Source: Tepidicaulis sp002389665
Lineage (GTDB): Bacteria; Pseudomonadota; Alphaproteobacteria; Parvibaculales; Parvibaculaceae
NCBI RefSeq assembly: GCF_965222285.1
Contig: NZ_OZ244942.1
Location: 1,798,001 to 1,862,000 of the forward strand
Direction of reading: 5' to 3'
DNA length: 64,000 nucleotides
Within the stretch, counting starts at the first letter, position 1, and each line of letters opens with the position of its first letter. The position numbers and the translations under genes are program-made. Below, piece after piece: positions 18,153-27,360 of this stretch. The notes under the pieces were generated by a model that did no database searches, was not told the DNA's origin, and saw only the letters and a list, made by a program, of their open reading frames with translations.

Positions 18153-18920
18153 TCAAAAATGCGACAAGTACCCGCCATCGACCGCAAGGGTCTGGCCGGT
18201 AATGTATGAGGCGGCAGGCGAGGCAAGAAAGACCGCCGCGCCCGCAATCTCTTCCGGACGCCCCCAGCGGGCAAGCGAGGTGCGCCGGGAAAGCCAGTCG
18301 GCGATTTCGGGATTTGCGGTCATGGCTGCATTGGCTTCCGTCGCAAAGAAGCCGGGCGCCACGGCATTGACAGTGATGCCATGCTCACCAAGCTCGGCGG
18401 CGAGAGCGCGGGTGAGGGCGCCAAGCCCGCCTTTCGCCGTCGTGTAAACCGCATCGCCATTGTTGGAGATGAGCCCGGCAATGGAAGTAATGTTGATGAT
18501 GCGCCCGCCCTGCCGAGCCCGCATCAGCTTCGCCGCTTCCCGGCTGAGATGAAACGGCGCGATGAGATCGGCGCCGATGAGCCGCTCCACATCTTCCATG
18601 TCGAAATCGAAAAGCCCGCGCCGGTCGCGAATGCCGACATTATTGACGAGAATGTCGAGCCCGCCCTGCTCTTCCCCGATGCCGCGCAAAGCGGTTTCGA
18701 CAAGCGCGCGGTCCGTCACATCGAAAAGAAGCGGCGCGGCCTTGCCGCCTTCTTTCTCGATTGCCGCAACAGCCTCCTCAAGCGCTTCCCGCCGGCGGCC
18801 ATTGACGAAGACGAATGCGCCTGCCGCCGCAAGTCCCTTGGCGATCTCAAAACCAAGACCGCGCGCGCTGCCCGTAACGAGCGCGGTGCGCCCTTCCAGT
18901 GAAAATCCGGTGAACCCCAT
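18153..18920 (-). CDS. SDR-family NAD(P)-dependent oxidoreductase
   Basis: A classical short-chain dehydrogenase of 255 residues. Seen: the nucleotide-binding TGSARGLG, NNVG (a variant of NNAG), catalytic Ser in ITSIAG, the YTTAK catalytic Tyr/Lys, and the C-terminal GQTLAVDGGY. Overall it most resembles gluconate 5-dehydrogenase-type SDRs, but the substrate cannot be fixed from sequence. Its ATG at 18920 overlaps the stop codon of the upstream sulfite-oxidase-like gene by one base (TAATG), so translation is probably coupled and the two proteins may act in one pathway. Confidence 0.85.
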   Translation of the reverse strand: MGFTGFSLEGRTALVTGSARGLGFEIAKGLAAAGAFVFVNGRRREALEEAVAAIEKEGGKAAPLLFDVTDRALVETALRGIGEEQGGLDILVNNVGIRDRRGLFDFDMEDVERLIGADLIAPFHLSREAAKLMRARQGGRIINITSIAGLISNNGDAVYTTAKGGLGALTRALAAELGEHGITVNAVAPGFFATEANAAMTANPEIADWLSRRTSLARWGRPEEIAGAAVFLASPAASYITGQTLAVDGGYLSHF

Positions 18921-19588
18921 TACCCGTACCGCTGCTCCGTCCACGGATCGCCGTCATTGTGATAGCCGCGCTCTTCCCAGAAGCCGGGCTTGTCCACTTC
19001 GGAAAATTCGATCCGCTTGATCCATTTTGCGCTTTTCCAGAAATACCAGCTCGGCACGATAGCCCGCGCGGGCGCGCCATGCTCCTGTGTCAGCGGGCGG
19101 CCTTCCCAGCTATGGGCGATGAGCACATTCTCATCATCGAACATGGAAAGGCGCAAATTCGTCGTATAACCGTCATAGGCATGAAAAATGACATGGCGCG
19201 CTTCTGGCAGCGGTTTTACGACCTCGAGAATATGCCGCGCCGAAACACCCTCCCAGCGATTGTCGTAACGCGACCAGGTTGTGACGCAATGAATATCGCT
19301 GAGGAAACTTTGCTGCGGCTGATCGAGGAAAGTCTGCCAGTCCCAGGTCACGGAATTTGCGACCGCCCCGTCTATGGCAAGCGACCAAGAGCCCGTTGAA
19401 ATTTGCGGCTGAATGCCGAGATCGAGCACCGGCCATTTTTCCACCCGGTGCTGGCCGGGCGGCAAACGGTTTTCGCGCGCCAGGTCTTGGCGGCCCGTCA
19501 GGTGCCGCCCTTCGGCTGCCGTCTTTTCCTTGGAGCGTATCAGCTTGTCTTTGATCTGCCCGAAGAACCCGCGCTCATCCGCACTCAT
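18920..19588 (-). CDS. Sulfite-oxidase-like molybdopterin oxidoreductase
   Basis: The 222-residue protein matches the single-domain, YuiH-like branch of the sulfite oxidase fold that binds molybdopterin. The molybdenum-ligating cysteine is in DIHCVTTWSRYDNRWEGV. Other core segments are the YTTNLRLSMFDDENVLIAHSWEGRPL strand, LTQEHGAPARAIVP and the KSAKWIKRIEF ending. No signal peptide or haem domain is seen, so it is likely cytosolic. Substrate is unknown. It is coupled to the following SDR gene. Confidence 0.85.
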   Translation of the reverse strand: MSADERGFFGQIKDKLIRSKEKTAAEGRHLTGRQDLARENRLPPGQHRVEKWPVLDLGIQPQISTGSWSLAIDGAVANSVTWDWQTFLDQPQQSFLSDIHCVTTWSRYDNRWEGVSARHILEVVKPLPEARHVIFHAYDGYTTNLRLSMFDDENVLIAHSWEGRPLTQEHGAPARAIVPSWYFWKSAKWIKRIEFSEVDKPGFWEERGYHNDGDPWTEQRYG

Positions 19589-19691
19589 ATTTTTCTCCTG
19601 CGCTCTCGCGGGGCCGATACTAGCCCGGAAACGAAAAAGACGGCCAGTCCCGAAGAACCGGCCGCCTTCTTTAACCGAAAGGACGTACTGC

Positions 19692-20108
19692 TTAAAGCAC
19701 GGCCAGAATGTTACGGATCGCGATAACGACGAGCACCAGCGTCGACACGGCGAAGAGCGTAAAGCGCAGCGTCACTTTGTTGATGGTGATCTGCACCAGC
19801 GAGTGCAGCACACGCAGACCCACATAGGCCCAGGCAAGTGTCAGGTTCAATTCGTCCGCCACACCCACAAGATGCGAATAGATAATCAGCGCGTAGAAGA
19901 TCGTCGGCTGTTCATGCAGGTGATTGTAATTATCCGCCGCAAAGCGCGCCTTTTGCGGCAGCACGTTCAGCGAACCGGGATGCTGCGCTTCTTGCGGGTC
20001 GAGCCCGGCCGCATTCATCGCCGGAATACGGCGCGCATACATCCAGAACCAGACGATCAGTGTCCAGGAAACCAGTGCGAGCACCGGTGTCAGAAAAGTC
20101 ATTTCCAT
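19692..20108 (-). CDS. MAPEG-family membrane protein
   Basis: A 138-residue protein with four hydrophobic segments, matching the MAPEG family (glutathione/eicosanoid-metabolism membrane proteins). The key family segment is DNYNHLHEQPTIFYALIIY, including the conserved Asn-x-x-Glu-like arrangement, and LAWAYVGLRVLHSLVQITINKVTLRF in the third and fourth helices. The physiological substrate in bacteria is usually not known. It stands alone between the sulfite-oxidase-like gene and smpB. Confidence 0.85.
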   Translation of the reverse strand: MEMTFLTPVLALVSWTLIVWFWMYARRIPAMNAAGLDPQEAQHPGSLNVLPQKARFAADNYNHLHEQPTIFYALIIYSHLVGVADELNLTLAWAYVGLRVLHSLVQITINKVTLRFTLFAVSTLVLVVIAIRNILAVL

Positions 20109-20240
20109 GTGTCCCCTCCGCCATTCAGGCTTTGTTTTTCAAGCTTTGTTTTCCCGGGCGAATGGGAAAAGCCGGGGGTCAAAAAGTCAAGGAAACAATG
20201 TGTGAGAGCGGGGCGCGGCGCGCATTGACCCCGCGTCCGG

Positions 20241-20735
20241 TCAGCCTTTTTCGCGCAGCAGACGGGCTTTGTCGCGCTGCCAGCTGCGGTCCTTTTCCGT
20301 CTGGCGCTTATCGGCCATCTTCTTACCTTGAGCGACGCCAAGCTCGACCTTGGCGATTCCCCGGTCGTTGAAATAAAGCCGGAGCGGCACGACCGTCATG
20401 CCCTGCTTGTTCACCGCATCGGAAAGCTTGGCGATCTCGCGGGCATGGAGCAGCAGTTTGCGCGGGCGGCGCGGCGCATGATTGAAGCGGTTGGCCTGCA
20501 AGTATTCGGGAATATGAGCGTTGATCAGATAGACCTCGCCGTTCTTGATCTGCGCATAGGACTCACCAAGGCTCGCCGCACCGGTACGCAAGGATTTGAC
20601 CTCCGTACCGGTGAGCATGATACCCGCTTCATAGGTATCTTTGATGAAGTAGTTATGGCGCGCCTTGCGGTTGTCGGCGACGATCTTGCCGCTTTCATCC
20701 TTCCGCTTCTTGGCACCGCCGGCTTTCGAAGACAT
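20241..20735 (-). CDS. smpB: SsrA-binding protein SmpB (trans-translation)
   Basis: SmpB carries tmRNA to stalled ribosomes. The 164-residue protein has RKARHNYFIKDTYEAGIMLTGTEVKSLR, GEVYLINAHIPEY and HAPRRPRKLLLHAREI in order. It ends in the basic tail (KKMADKRQTEKDRSWQRDKARLLREKG) that occupies the empty mRNA channel. I see no tmRNA gene in the window. dapA lies 35 bp upstream, so the two are likely co-transcribed, an order common in alphaproteobacteria. Confidence 0.96.
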   Translation of the reverse strand: MSSKAGGAKKRKDESGKIVADNRKARHNYFIKDTYEAGIMLTGTEVKSLRTGAASLGESYAQIKNGEVYLINAHIPEYLQANRFNHAPRRPRKLLLHAREIAKLSDAVNKQGMTVVPLRLYFNDRGIAKVELGVAQGKKMADKRQTEKDRSWQRDKARLLREKG

Positions 20736-20770
20736 ATCTTCCCTATGCTGCCTTGTTCCGTGCTTACTGC

Positions 20771-21649
20771 CTAACCGTTGATCAGGCCGGCATGGATCAT
20801 GGCTTTACGCACCAGCGTGCGTGTTTCGTCCTTCACCCCAACGAGCGGCAGGCGCAGTTCTTCCTCGCACAGGCCGAGCAGGTTCGCGGCATATTTCACC
20901 GGGCCGGGGCTTGCTTCGACAAAGAGCGCCTTGTGCAGCGGCATCAGACGGTCTTGCAGCAACAATGCGTTGGCATAATCACCGGCAAGACAGGCTTCCT
21001 GAAACTCGGCGCACAGCGCGGGCGCCACATTGGCGGCAACGGAAATGCACCCCACCCCGCCATGGGCGTTGAAGCCGAGCGCCGTGCCATCTTCCCCCGA
21101 AAGCTGAATGAAGTCGGGGCCCATTAGATGGCGCTGCACGCTGACGCGCGAAAGATCCGCCGTTGCATCCTTCACCCCGACGATCCGCTCCAGCTCGGCA
21201 AGACGGGCCATCGTCTCCGGCTGCATGTCGATCACACTGCGGCCGGGAATGTTGTAAATGTAGATGGGGATATTGGTCGCGTCATGCACCGCCTTGAAAT
21301 GAGCATAGAGCCCATCTTGGGTCGGCTTGTTGTAATAAGGCGTGACGACAAGCGCCGCATCCGCGCCCGCCTCCTCGGCATGGCGAGTGAAGTCGATCGC
21401 TTCCAGCGTGCTGTTCGAGCCCGTGCCGGCCATGACGGGGATACGCCCCTTCACCGCCTCGATACACAGCTCGATGACCCGTTTGTGCTCGTCAGGGCTC
21501 AATGTCGGCGATTCACCCGTTGTGCCCACCGGCACAAGCCCATGTGTCCCCTGTTCCACATGCCAATCGACCAGACGCACGAAAGCTTCTTCGTCGATGG
21601 CGCCGTTCTTGAACGGTGTGATAAGGGCAACGATCGATCCCTTAAACAT
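20771..21649 (-). CDS. dapA: 4-hydroxy-tetrahydrodipicolinate synthase
   Basis: DapA condenses pyruvate with aspartate semialdehyde, the first committed step to lysine and diaminopimelate. The 292-residue TIM barrel shows FKGSIVALITPFKNG, the GTTGESPTLS loop, ADAALVVTPYYNKPTQDGLYAHFKAV (with the catalytic Tyr) and IPIYIYNIPGRSV, and the Schiff-base Lys in IVGVKDATADLSRV. ATG at 21649 follows GGAGC; a longer frame from TTG adds 46 residues of no family likeness. Confidence 0.95.
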   Translation of the reverse strand: MFKGSIVALITPFKNGAIDEEAFVRLVDWHVEQGTHGLVPVGTTGESPTLSPDEHKRVIELCIEAVKGRIPVMAGTGSNSTLEAIDFTRHAEEAGADAALVVTPYYNKPTQDGLYAHFKAVHDATNIPIYIYNIPGRSVIDMQPETMARLAELERIVGVKDATADLSRVSVQRHLMGPDFIQLSGEDGTALGFNAHGGVGCISVAANVAPALCAEFQEACLAGDYANALLLQDRLMPLHKALFVEASPGPVKYAANLLGLCEEELRLPLVGVKDETRTLVRKAMIHAGLING

Positions 21650-21916
21650 TGCAAAGCTCCTAGAGCACGGGCGGCGCGGGCCGCCATGCGAAAACAAAAC
21701 CGCGAAGCCCCGCAAAACCGATAGGAAACCGGTGCGAAACAGGGCTCCGCGGCGCGGAACATAGCCGCAAACACTCAGCCGGAGCAAGGAACTAGCACCT
21801 GGAGGTGCGTTAATTTGTTCTTCTGCCTCTGGCGGAGCTGAAGCAGGAATTGTAGGCTGAGGCAGGATGAGCCTCCCGGTACATGGTGAGCAAGGTTCTG
21901 GGTGAACAGGGTTCTG

Positions 21917-24439
21917 ATGGTGCGAAAATTGTCTGATCGCAATGTTTCAGCCGCGCCGCGGGCATTTTGCGGCATTTTAGCCCTTTTTACCGGTTTAGCC
22001 CTTGGCGGCATTGCCCCCGCCAAGGCCGAAGCGCCGCCCGCTGTGCCGGTGAGCCGCCCGGCCCCGCCGCCGCCCGTCAAATATCTGCCCCCGAGCGAAG
22101 GCCAGGCTTTCATCACCGCCCTCGATGCCGCCGAAAAGCGCGACTGGGCGGGCATGCTCATCGCTATGCGCGCCATCAAGGACCCGCTGACCCGCGACCT
22201 TCTGGACTGGGTGCGCTTCCAGTCTTCCAAAAGCGGGGCGAGTTTTGCCGAGATCATCCAGTTTCAGGCGGACCATCCCGCCTGGCCCCGTCAGGAGCGC
22301 CTGACGGAGCGGGCCGAGGAAGCACTGCTCGAATTTCCCGTCGATGACAGCGATGTCATTGCCTGGTTCACCGGGCGTGAGCCTGTGACCGGCGACGGCA
22401 AGCTGCGCTATGGCCGCGCGCTGCTCACGCAGGGCAATAATGAGGACGCGGCCTACTGGATCCAGCGGGCCTGGGCCGATCATCAATTCTCCCGTTCCCG
22501 GGAAAAAGAGATTTTGGACCGGCATGGGCGCATGCTGAGCCTGCAGGCTCATGAGGACCGGCTGCGCCGCCTCCTCTGGGAGCAGCGCTATGACGATGCC
22601 AAGCGCATGCTGCAGCTCGTCAGCGAGAACGCCAAGAAGGTGGCCGAAGCCCGCCTCAGCCTGATGCGCCGCACGCGCGATGCCGACACCGCCTTCTCGC
22701 GTGTGCCGCCGCAGCTGCGCGGCGATCTCGGCCTGCTTTACGACGAAGCCCGCTTCCGCCGCCGCCGCGGCGAGAACCACCAGGCCGTGCCGCTCCTACT
22801 GACCGCGCCGACGGCGCCCCACCGGCTCGATCAGGCAGGCGATCTTTGGACCGAACGCAAGATCGCCGCCCGCGATGCGCTGGAGCAAGGCAAATACAAA
22901 GAAGCCTATGAGCTTGCCAAAGCCCATGGCCACGAGCGCGGCCTGGCCTTTGCCGAGGGCGAGTTCATGGCGGGATGGCTCGCCCTGCAATATCTGAACG
23001 AGCCCAAAACCGCCTTCACCCATTTCGAGACGCTCGCCAATGGCGTCTCCACCCCCATTAGCCAGGCGCGCGGCGCCTATTGGATGGGCCGGGCGGCGGA
23101 TGCGATGGGCGATTCCGCCAAGGCACAGGTGCATTTCAAGGAAGCCGCCCAGCACAGCACCACCTTCTATGGCCAACTGGCCGAAGCCGCGCTCAGCGCC
23201 GGAGCAAAGAAACCCGCAAAACTTGTGATCGCCAGCGCCGATGCCGCCCCGCGCAAGGGCGAGGCAAGCCTGATGGCGCGCCCGGTCATGAAGGCGACAT
23301 TGATGCTCTATGATGCGGACTGGACGCGGATGGGCCGCGTCTTCGCCCTGCATTTGGCCGAAACGCTGGAGCACCCGGCCGAGCTTGCGGCGCTGGCCGA
23401 AAAGATCGGCAGCCTCGGATATCCGGAAGTCGCGGTGCGTATCGCCAAGACGGCGGCCACCCGCAACATCGTGCTGCCCGAACAGTCTTACCCGCTCGGC
23501 GTCGTGCCGAATTATCCCGCCAAAGGGCGGCCCGTCGAGCCTGCCTTCGTTTACGGCCTCTCGCGCCAGGAAAGCGAGTTCAATCCGCGCGCCGTTTCCC
23601 ACGCGGGCGCGCGCGGGCTGATGCAGCTCATGCCGGCGACGGCAAAAGGCGTGGCGCGGCGCGTCTCCGTTCCTTATCGCCGGGACCGGCTGCTCGACGA
23701 TCCGGCCTATAACGCCATGCTGGGTTCGGCGCATCTGGGCGAGCTTTTGGATGAATTCTCCGGCTCCTACATCATGACCATCGCCGCTTATAATGCCGGC
23801 GAGCGGCGCGTGGATGAATGGGTCGATACGTTCGGCGATCCGCGCTCCACCGGCGTCGATGCCATCGACTGGATCGAAAGCATTCCTTATTCCGAAACCC
23901 GCAACTACGTACAGCGGGTGCTGGAGAACATTCAGGTTTACCGCGCGCGCCTTGCCGGCGGTGTCGCCTCACTCGACATCGAAAAAGACCTGAAGCGTAA
24001 TCAGGGCACGCCGATCACGGCGCCGCCCCCGCCCCGGCGTGCCGAGCGTACACCGCTTGCCCCGCCTTCCGCCGATGCCGGAAGCACGCCAAGCACACCG
24101 GGTGTTGCCGTGCCTGGCAAACCGCTGATGCAGCCGATCCCCGAGCGGCCCCAACCGCAAAGTGTGAAGCCGCAAGCGGCTGCGCCTCAAGCTACAAAGC
24201 CTGCCCCCGTGAAACCGCAAAGCCAGCCTTCGCTCCCGCTCCCCTCCCCGGAAGGCGCCGCGCAAATGGCGCCGGTGATCGAACCGTCGGAAAGCATGGT
24301 GCCGCAAGCCATATCCATGGAGCCGGAGATTACCGGCAGCACGGGCCCCGCCGAGCCGGAACCGGTGAACAAACCGGCCGGGCGCATCATCCTCAAACCG
24401 CCGCCCGGCCTTGAAACGCCGCGCGCACCAGGTCAATAA
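21917..24439 (+). CDS. slt: Soluble lytic murein transglycosylase (Slt family)
   Basis: This periplasmic enzyme cleaves the MurNAc-GlcNAc bond of peptidoglycan with formation of an anhydro ring. The roughly 840-residue protein has a signal peptide (ending near PAKAEAPP), a long alpha-superhelical U/L region (about residues 60-510), and the catalytic domain with Glu in GLSRQESEFNP. GARGLMQLMPATA, GSAHLGELLDEF and MTIAAYNAGERRV follow. After about residue 690 comes a Pro/Gln/Lys-rich low-complexity tail of about 150 residues, unusual in length, perhaps for wall or partner contact. ATG at 21917 (AGGG upstream) was chosen over GTG at 21902. Confidence 0.92.
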   Translation: MVRKLSDRNVSAAPRAFCGILALFTGLALGGIAPAKAEAPPAVPVSRPAPPPPVKYLPPSEGQAFITALDAAEKRDWAGMLIAMRAIKDPLTRDLLDWVRFQSSKSGASFAEIIQFQADHPAWPRQERLTERAEEALLEFPVDDSDVIAWFTGREPVTGDGKLRYGRALLTQGNNEDAAYWIQRAWADHQFSRSREKEILDRHGRMLSLQAHEDRLRRLLWEQRYDDAKRMLQLVSENAKKVAEARLSLMRRTRDADTAFSRVPPQLRGDLGLLYDEARFRRRRGENHQAVPLLLTAPTAPHRLDQAGDLWTERKIAARDALEQGKYKEAYELAKAHGHERGLAFAEGEFMAGWLALQYLNEPKTAFTHFETLANGVSTPISQARGAYWMGRAADAMGDSAKAQVHFKEAAQHSTTFYGQLAEAALSAGAKKPAKLVIASADAAPRKGEASLMARPVMKATLMLYDADWTRMGRVFALHLAETLEHPAELAALAEKIGSLGYPEVAVRIAKTAATRNIVLPEQSYPLGVVPNYPAKGRPVEPAFVYGLSRQESEFNPRAVSHAGARGLMQLMPATAKGVARRVSVPYRRDRLLDDPAYNAMLGSAHLGELLDEFSGSYIMTIAAYNAGERRVDEWVDTFGDPRSTGVDAIDWIESIPYSETRNYVQRVLENIQVYRARLAGGVASLDIEKDLKRNQGTPITAPPPPRRAERTPLAPPSADAGSTPSTPGVAVPGKPLMQPIPERPQPQSVKPQAAAPQATKPAPVKPQSQPSLPLPSPEGAAQMAPVIEPSESMVPQAISMEPEITGSTGPAEPEPVNKPAGRIILKPPPGLETPRAPGQ

Positions 24440-24478
24440 ATCAGGCCAATAACCCGGGCCAATAACAAAGAAAACAAG

Positions 24479-25342
24479 ATGAGCTTCACAGAATTCTTCT
24501 ATACGAACCAGGAAGGCATGCGCCTTTATGCGCGCGACTATGGCGACGTTCTGGCGCCGGGCATGCCGGTTCTGTGCCTGCCGGGACTTACCCGCAATTC
24601 GAAGGATTTCGACAAACTGGCCGAGCACCTAAGCGCAACACACCGCGTGATCTGCCCGGACTTCCGCGGCCGCGGACGCTCCGACTATTGCAAGAGCTGG
24701 ACGGACTACACGCCCCAGGCCGAGGCGCGCGACACGTTCGACTTGATGGCCGCCGCCGGCGTGCCCCATGCCGTTATCATCGGCACCTCGCGCGGCGGGC
24801 TCGTCGCAACGCTCATGGCGGCACAGCGTCCCGGCGCTCTGAAAGGCGTGGTGCTGAACGATGTCGGTCCCGAAGTTTCTCAGGAAGGGATTACCCGCAT
24901 CATGGGCTATGCCGGCAAGATGCCTGCCCCTGAAAGCTGGGACATTGCCGCGATCACATTGCGGCAGATGAATGAGCGCCACTTCCCCACCATCACCGGG
25001 CCCGGCTGGCACGAGTTCGCCCATATGACCTTCCGCGATGAAGACGGCAAACCCGCGCTTGATTATGATTCCAAGATCGGCGATGGCCTGCGCATCGGCA
25101 TGAAACTCCTGCGCGGCAAGCTGCCTAATATGTGGACCGAGTTCAAAGCGCTTTACACGATCCCGACACTCGTGCTGCGCGGAGAAAACTCGGACCTTCT
25201 ATCAGCAGAAACCGTCAAACGCATGGAAGAGGTGCACCCGCGCTTGACCGCCGTCACCGTGCCCGACCGGGGTCACGCGCCCTGGCTCGACGAGCCGCAA
25301 TCTCTCGCCGCCATCGGCGCCTTTCTGGACGAGTTGCACTAA
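24479..25342 (+). CDS. Alpha/beta-fold hydrolase
   Basis: A 287-residue hydrolase with the canonical catalytic triad: nucleophile Ser in IIGTSRGGLVA, an acidic residue near LRGENSDLLS, and His in VPDRGHAPWLDEP. An oxyanion-hole strand (VLCLPGLTRNSKDF) and the CPDFRGRGRSDY box are also clear. It lacks a signal peptide, so it is cytosolic. The ester or other substrate is unknown. Its end overlaps the end of the convergent permease gene by 4 bp. Confidence 0.85.
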   Translation: MSFTEFFYTNQEGMRLYARDYGDVLAPGMPVLCLPGLTRNSKDFDKLAEHLSATHRVICPDFRGRGRSDYCKSWTDYTPQAEARDTFDLMAAAGVPHAVIIGTSRGGLVATLMAAQRPGALKGVVLNDVGPEVSQEGITRIMGYAGKMPAPESWDIAAITLRQMNERHFPTITGPGWHEFAHMTFRDEDGKPALDYDSKIGDGLRIGMKLLRGKLPNMWTEFKALYTIPTLVLRGENSDLLSAETVKRMEEVHPRLTAVTVPDRGHAPWLDEPQSLAAIGAFLDELH

Positions 25343-26583
25343 AGCGCCTGCGCGGCATTGATCAGCAAAAGGCCCAAACTGGCGGCCGCGCCCGTCACCG
25401 GCACCCAAAGCGGCACGGTGAAACCATCCGGCTTCGCGCTGGCGCTCTGCATCAGTTTCAAATGCACCAGAGCCGCGTTGACGAGCGTGAATACGGCCAA
25501 AGTCACATAACTGGTCGAGGCCGCAAGGTTTTCGACGGAAAAAAAGACCGCAAGCAACCACGCCGCGCCGGCCACCGCGGCAATCGCAATCACCGGTGTT
25601 TGCGTGCGCGGCCAGATATAGTTGAAAGGCCCAGGCAGCCATTTTTGATCAGCTAGGCCGTAAAGCATCCGCGAGCCCATGATCAACTGAATGAGAACGC
25701 CGTTCAATACGGCAAGCACGGCAATTAAACCAAGAAGCCGGGCATCCGATCCGGTAAGCGCCATAAAGACATCCGCAAGCGGCGCTTCCGACTGGCCGAG
25801 CGTCTCGGGAGAGAGCGTGCGGATGGCGATAACCACGATGGAGAAATAAAACACGGCCGTGACGAGCAGCGTCAGCGCAATCGCGCGCGGTAGATTGCGC
25901 GCTGGATCGCGCACTTCCTCGGCCACATTGGCCAGATCCTCGAACCCGATAAAAGCATAGAAAGCCAGAAGCGCGCCCGCCCAAATGCCCGGCCAAACAA
26001 GAGACGAGGCGCCTGCCCCCCACAAAGAAGAGAGCGCGCCCTGGGCGGGCAGCTCGAAAAGGGTGCCGCTGCCTGCCCACACAACCATGAGCAGGCCGGA
26101 CAGCTCGATCAAGGTGATGAGTGAAGCAACCGCGACGGATTCGCGGATCCCCCAAATGACGATAGCGGCCAATATCAGCGTCAAAGCCGTGACCGCTATA
26201 AAATCCGGCAGATCGAATATCAGCCGCAAATAGCCAACATAGCCCGCTATAATGGCCGCCGCGGAAAGCGTGCCCGTGATCAGCACACCAAAACCGACGG
26301 CAAGTGAAAGCCAGGCCCGCTTAAACCCTTCGAAAACATAAACTGCCTCACCGGCGCTTTTGGGGAACCGGGCGGAGAGCTCCGCATAAGAACAGGCGGT
26401 AAACCCTGCCAGCAGTGCGGCAAGCAAAAAAGCAAGCGGCGCATAGAGCCCGGCGGCCCCCGCCACCTTGCCGACCAGCACATAAATGCCCGCGCCCACC
26501 GTTACGCCAACACCATAAAGCACGGTTAAAGGCAGCGAGAGACTGCGCTTGAGCCTATGCCTGTCTTCCGTCCCGTCCGGCAT
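25339..26583 (-). CDS. APC-superfamily amino acid permease
   Basis: A 414-residue inner-membrane transporter with about twelve hydrophobic segments. The first helix carries the substrate-site glycine motif (LYGVGVTVGAGIYVLVG), followed by YAELSARFPKSAGEAVYVFEGF and the central FYAFIGFEDLANVAEEVRDPARNLPRAI, the standard amino-acid/polyamine permease signature. The exact amino acid is not predictable from these motifs. It begins 15 bp after the methyltransferase gene, so both are probably on the transcript governed by the Trp-rich leader and attenuator upstream. That makes an aromatic amino acid an attractive but unproven substrate. Confidence 0.88.
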   Translation of the reverse strand: MPDGTEDRHRLKRSLSLPLTVLYGVGVTVGAGIYVLVGKVAGAAGLYAPLAFLLAALLAGFTACSYAELSARFPKSAGEAVYVFEGFKRAWLSLAVGFGVLITGTLSAAAIIAGYVGYLRLIFDLPDFIAVTALTLILAAIVIWGIRESVAVASLITLIELSGLLMVVWAGSGTLFELPAQGALSSLWGAGASSLVWPGIWAGALLAFYAFIGFEDLANVAEEVRDPARNLPRAIALTLLVTAVFYFSIVVIAIRTLSPETLGQSEAPLADVFMALTGSDARLLGLIAVLAVLNGVLIQLIMGSRMLYGLADQKWLPGPFNYIWPRTQTPVIAIAAVAGAAWLLAVFFSVENLAASTSYVTLAVFTLVNAALVHLKLMQSASAKPDGFTVPLWVPVTGAAASLGLLLINAAQAL

Positions 26584-26598
26584 GATCTTGTCCGGCCT

Positions 26599-27279
26599 TC
26601 ATCGTTTCACTTTCAGCATCATGCGGGCCCCAAGCTGAAACTCAAAGGGAACTCTAACCGTCTCGCAAACGTAGCCTTCCTGCCTCAGCCGCTTCATCAC
26701 GCAAGGCAGATGGCTTGATGGGCGCCCATCAAGATTGAACAGCGGAAAGATGCGCACTTCCCCCGCCACGCGCGCAAGCTCCTTGACCGCGCGCAGATGA
26801 AAGGCGGCATCGAGATCGTCCCCGTAAAGAAAGAGAAGATGCGAGCAAAGCGCGAGATGGAACGTGCCGTCGGCAAAAGGAAGCGCAGGCAGCGAGGCGG
26901 CTATATAACGCTCCGACGCGCGGGCACGGTCCGCCATGAAGGCCTGCAAGGCTTCTTCCCTTAAGGTTTCAAGCGCGCTTTCGCTGCCATAGGTTTTCCA
27001 GTTGAAGCGCTCCTTCGCCTCCCGCATCGCCTTGCGCATCGGCGCGCGTGCCGCTTCGAAACGCGCGGCGATATCGGCGCTCGCCTCGGCATAAAGCGGA
27101 TCGGCGGCAAGCCCCTGCCCGCCGCGCGCGCAAAGCTCGCCCGTAAAGGAGGACGGCCCCGCGCCCACATCGAGCACGGGCCCGGCAAGCGCCGCCGCAT
27201 CCAGCGCGAAAAACGCTTCATATTCCTTGAACTTGCGCCCCCAGGGCACGATCCCCGGCAGCTCGAACTTGGCATTCAT
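26599..27279 (-). CDS. Class I SAM-dependent methyltransferase-like protein
   Basis: A 226-residue protein with a Rossmann methyltransferase fold: motif I is GPVLDVGAGPSSFTGELCARGGQGLAADP (glycine-rich loop and acidic end of strand 2), and the motif IV region is LPFADGTFHLALCSHLLFLY. I do not recognise the substrate. ATG at 27279 is preceded by AGGAGG at 7 bases, an excellent site; the longest frame would start inside the attenuator. It is the first gene of a two-gene operon with the APC permease and stands directly behind a trp-type attenuator. Confidence 0.8.
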   Translation of the reverse strand: MNAKFELPGIVPWGRKFKEYEAFFALDAAALAGPVLDVGAGPSSFTGELCARGGQGLAADPLYAEASADIAARFEAARAPMRKAMREAKERFNWKTYGSESALETLREEALQAFMADRARASERYIAASLPALPFADGTFHLALCSHLLFLYGDDLDAAFHLRAVKELARVAGEVRIFPLFNLDGRPSSHLPCVMKRLRQEGYVCETVRVPFEFQLGARMMLKVKR

Positions 27280-27334
27280 TGCCCTTCCTCCTGCAAAACC
27301 GCAAGGCAGAACCGCATGGCAGGGCAGCGCCAAC

Positions 27335-27360
27335 AAAAAAGCCGCCCCGAAAGGCGGCCC
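27335..27360 (-). terminator. Intrinsic terminator of the attenuator
   Basis: On the minus strand GCCGCCT and GGGCGGC (7 bp, one T-G pair) close a TTCG loop, immediately followed by six T (27340-27335). It lies 56 bp before the methyltransferase ATG and after the Trp leader ORF, so it would stop transcription before the operon unless prevented. Confidence 0.8.

Noticed and set aside
21650..21916. A possible leader or riboswitch before dapA
   Set aside because: Only a short GCACC/GGTGC hairpin is visible; the lysine-riboswitch core is not recognisable and the hairpin is not near a T-tract.
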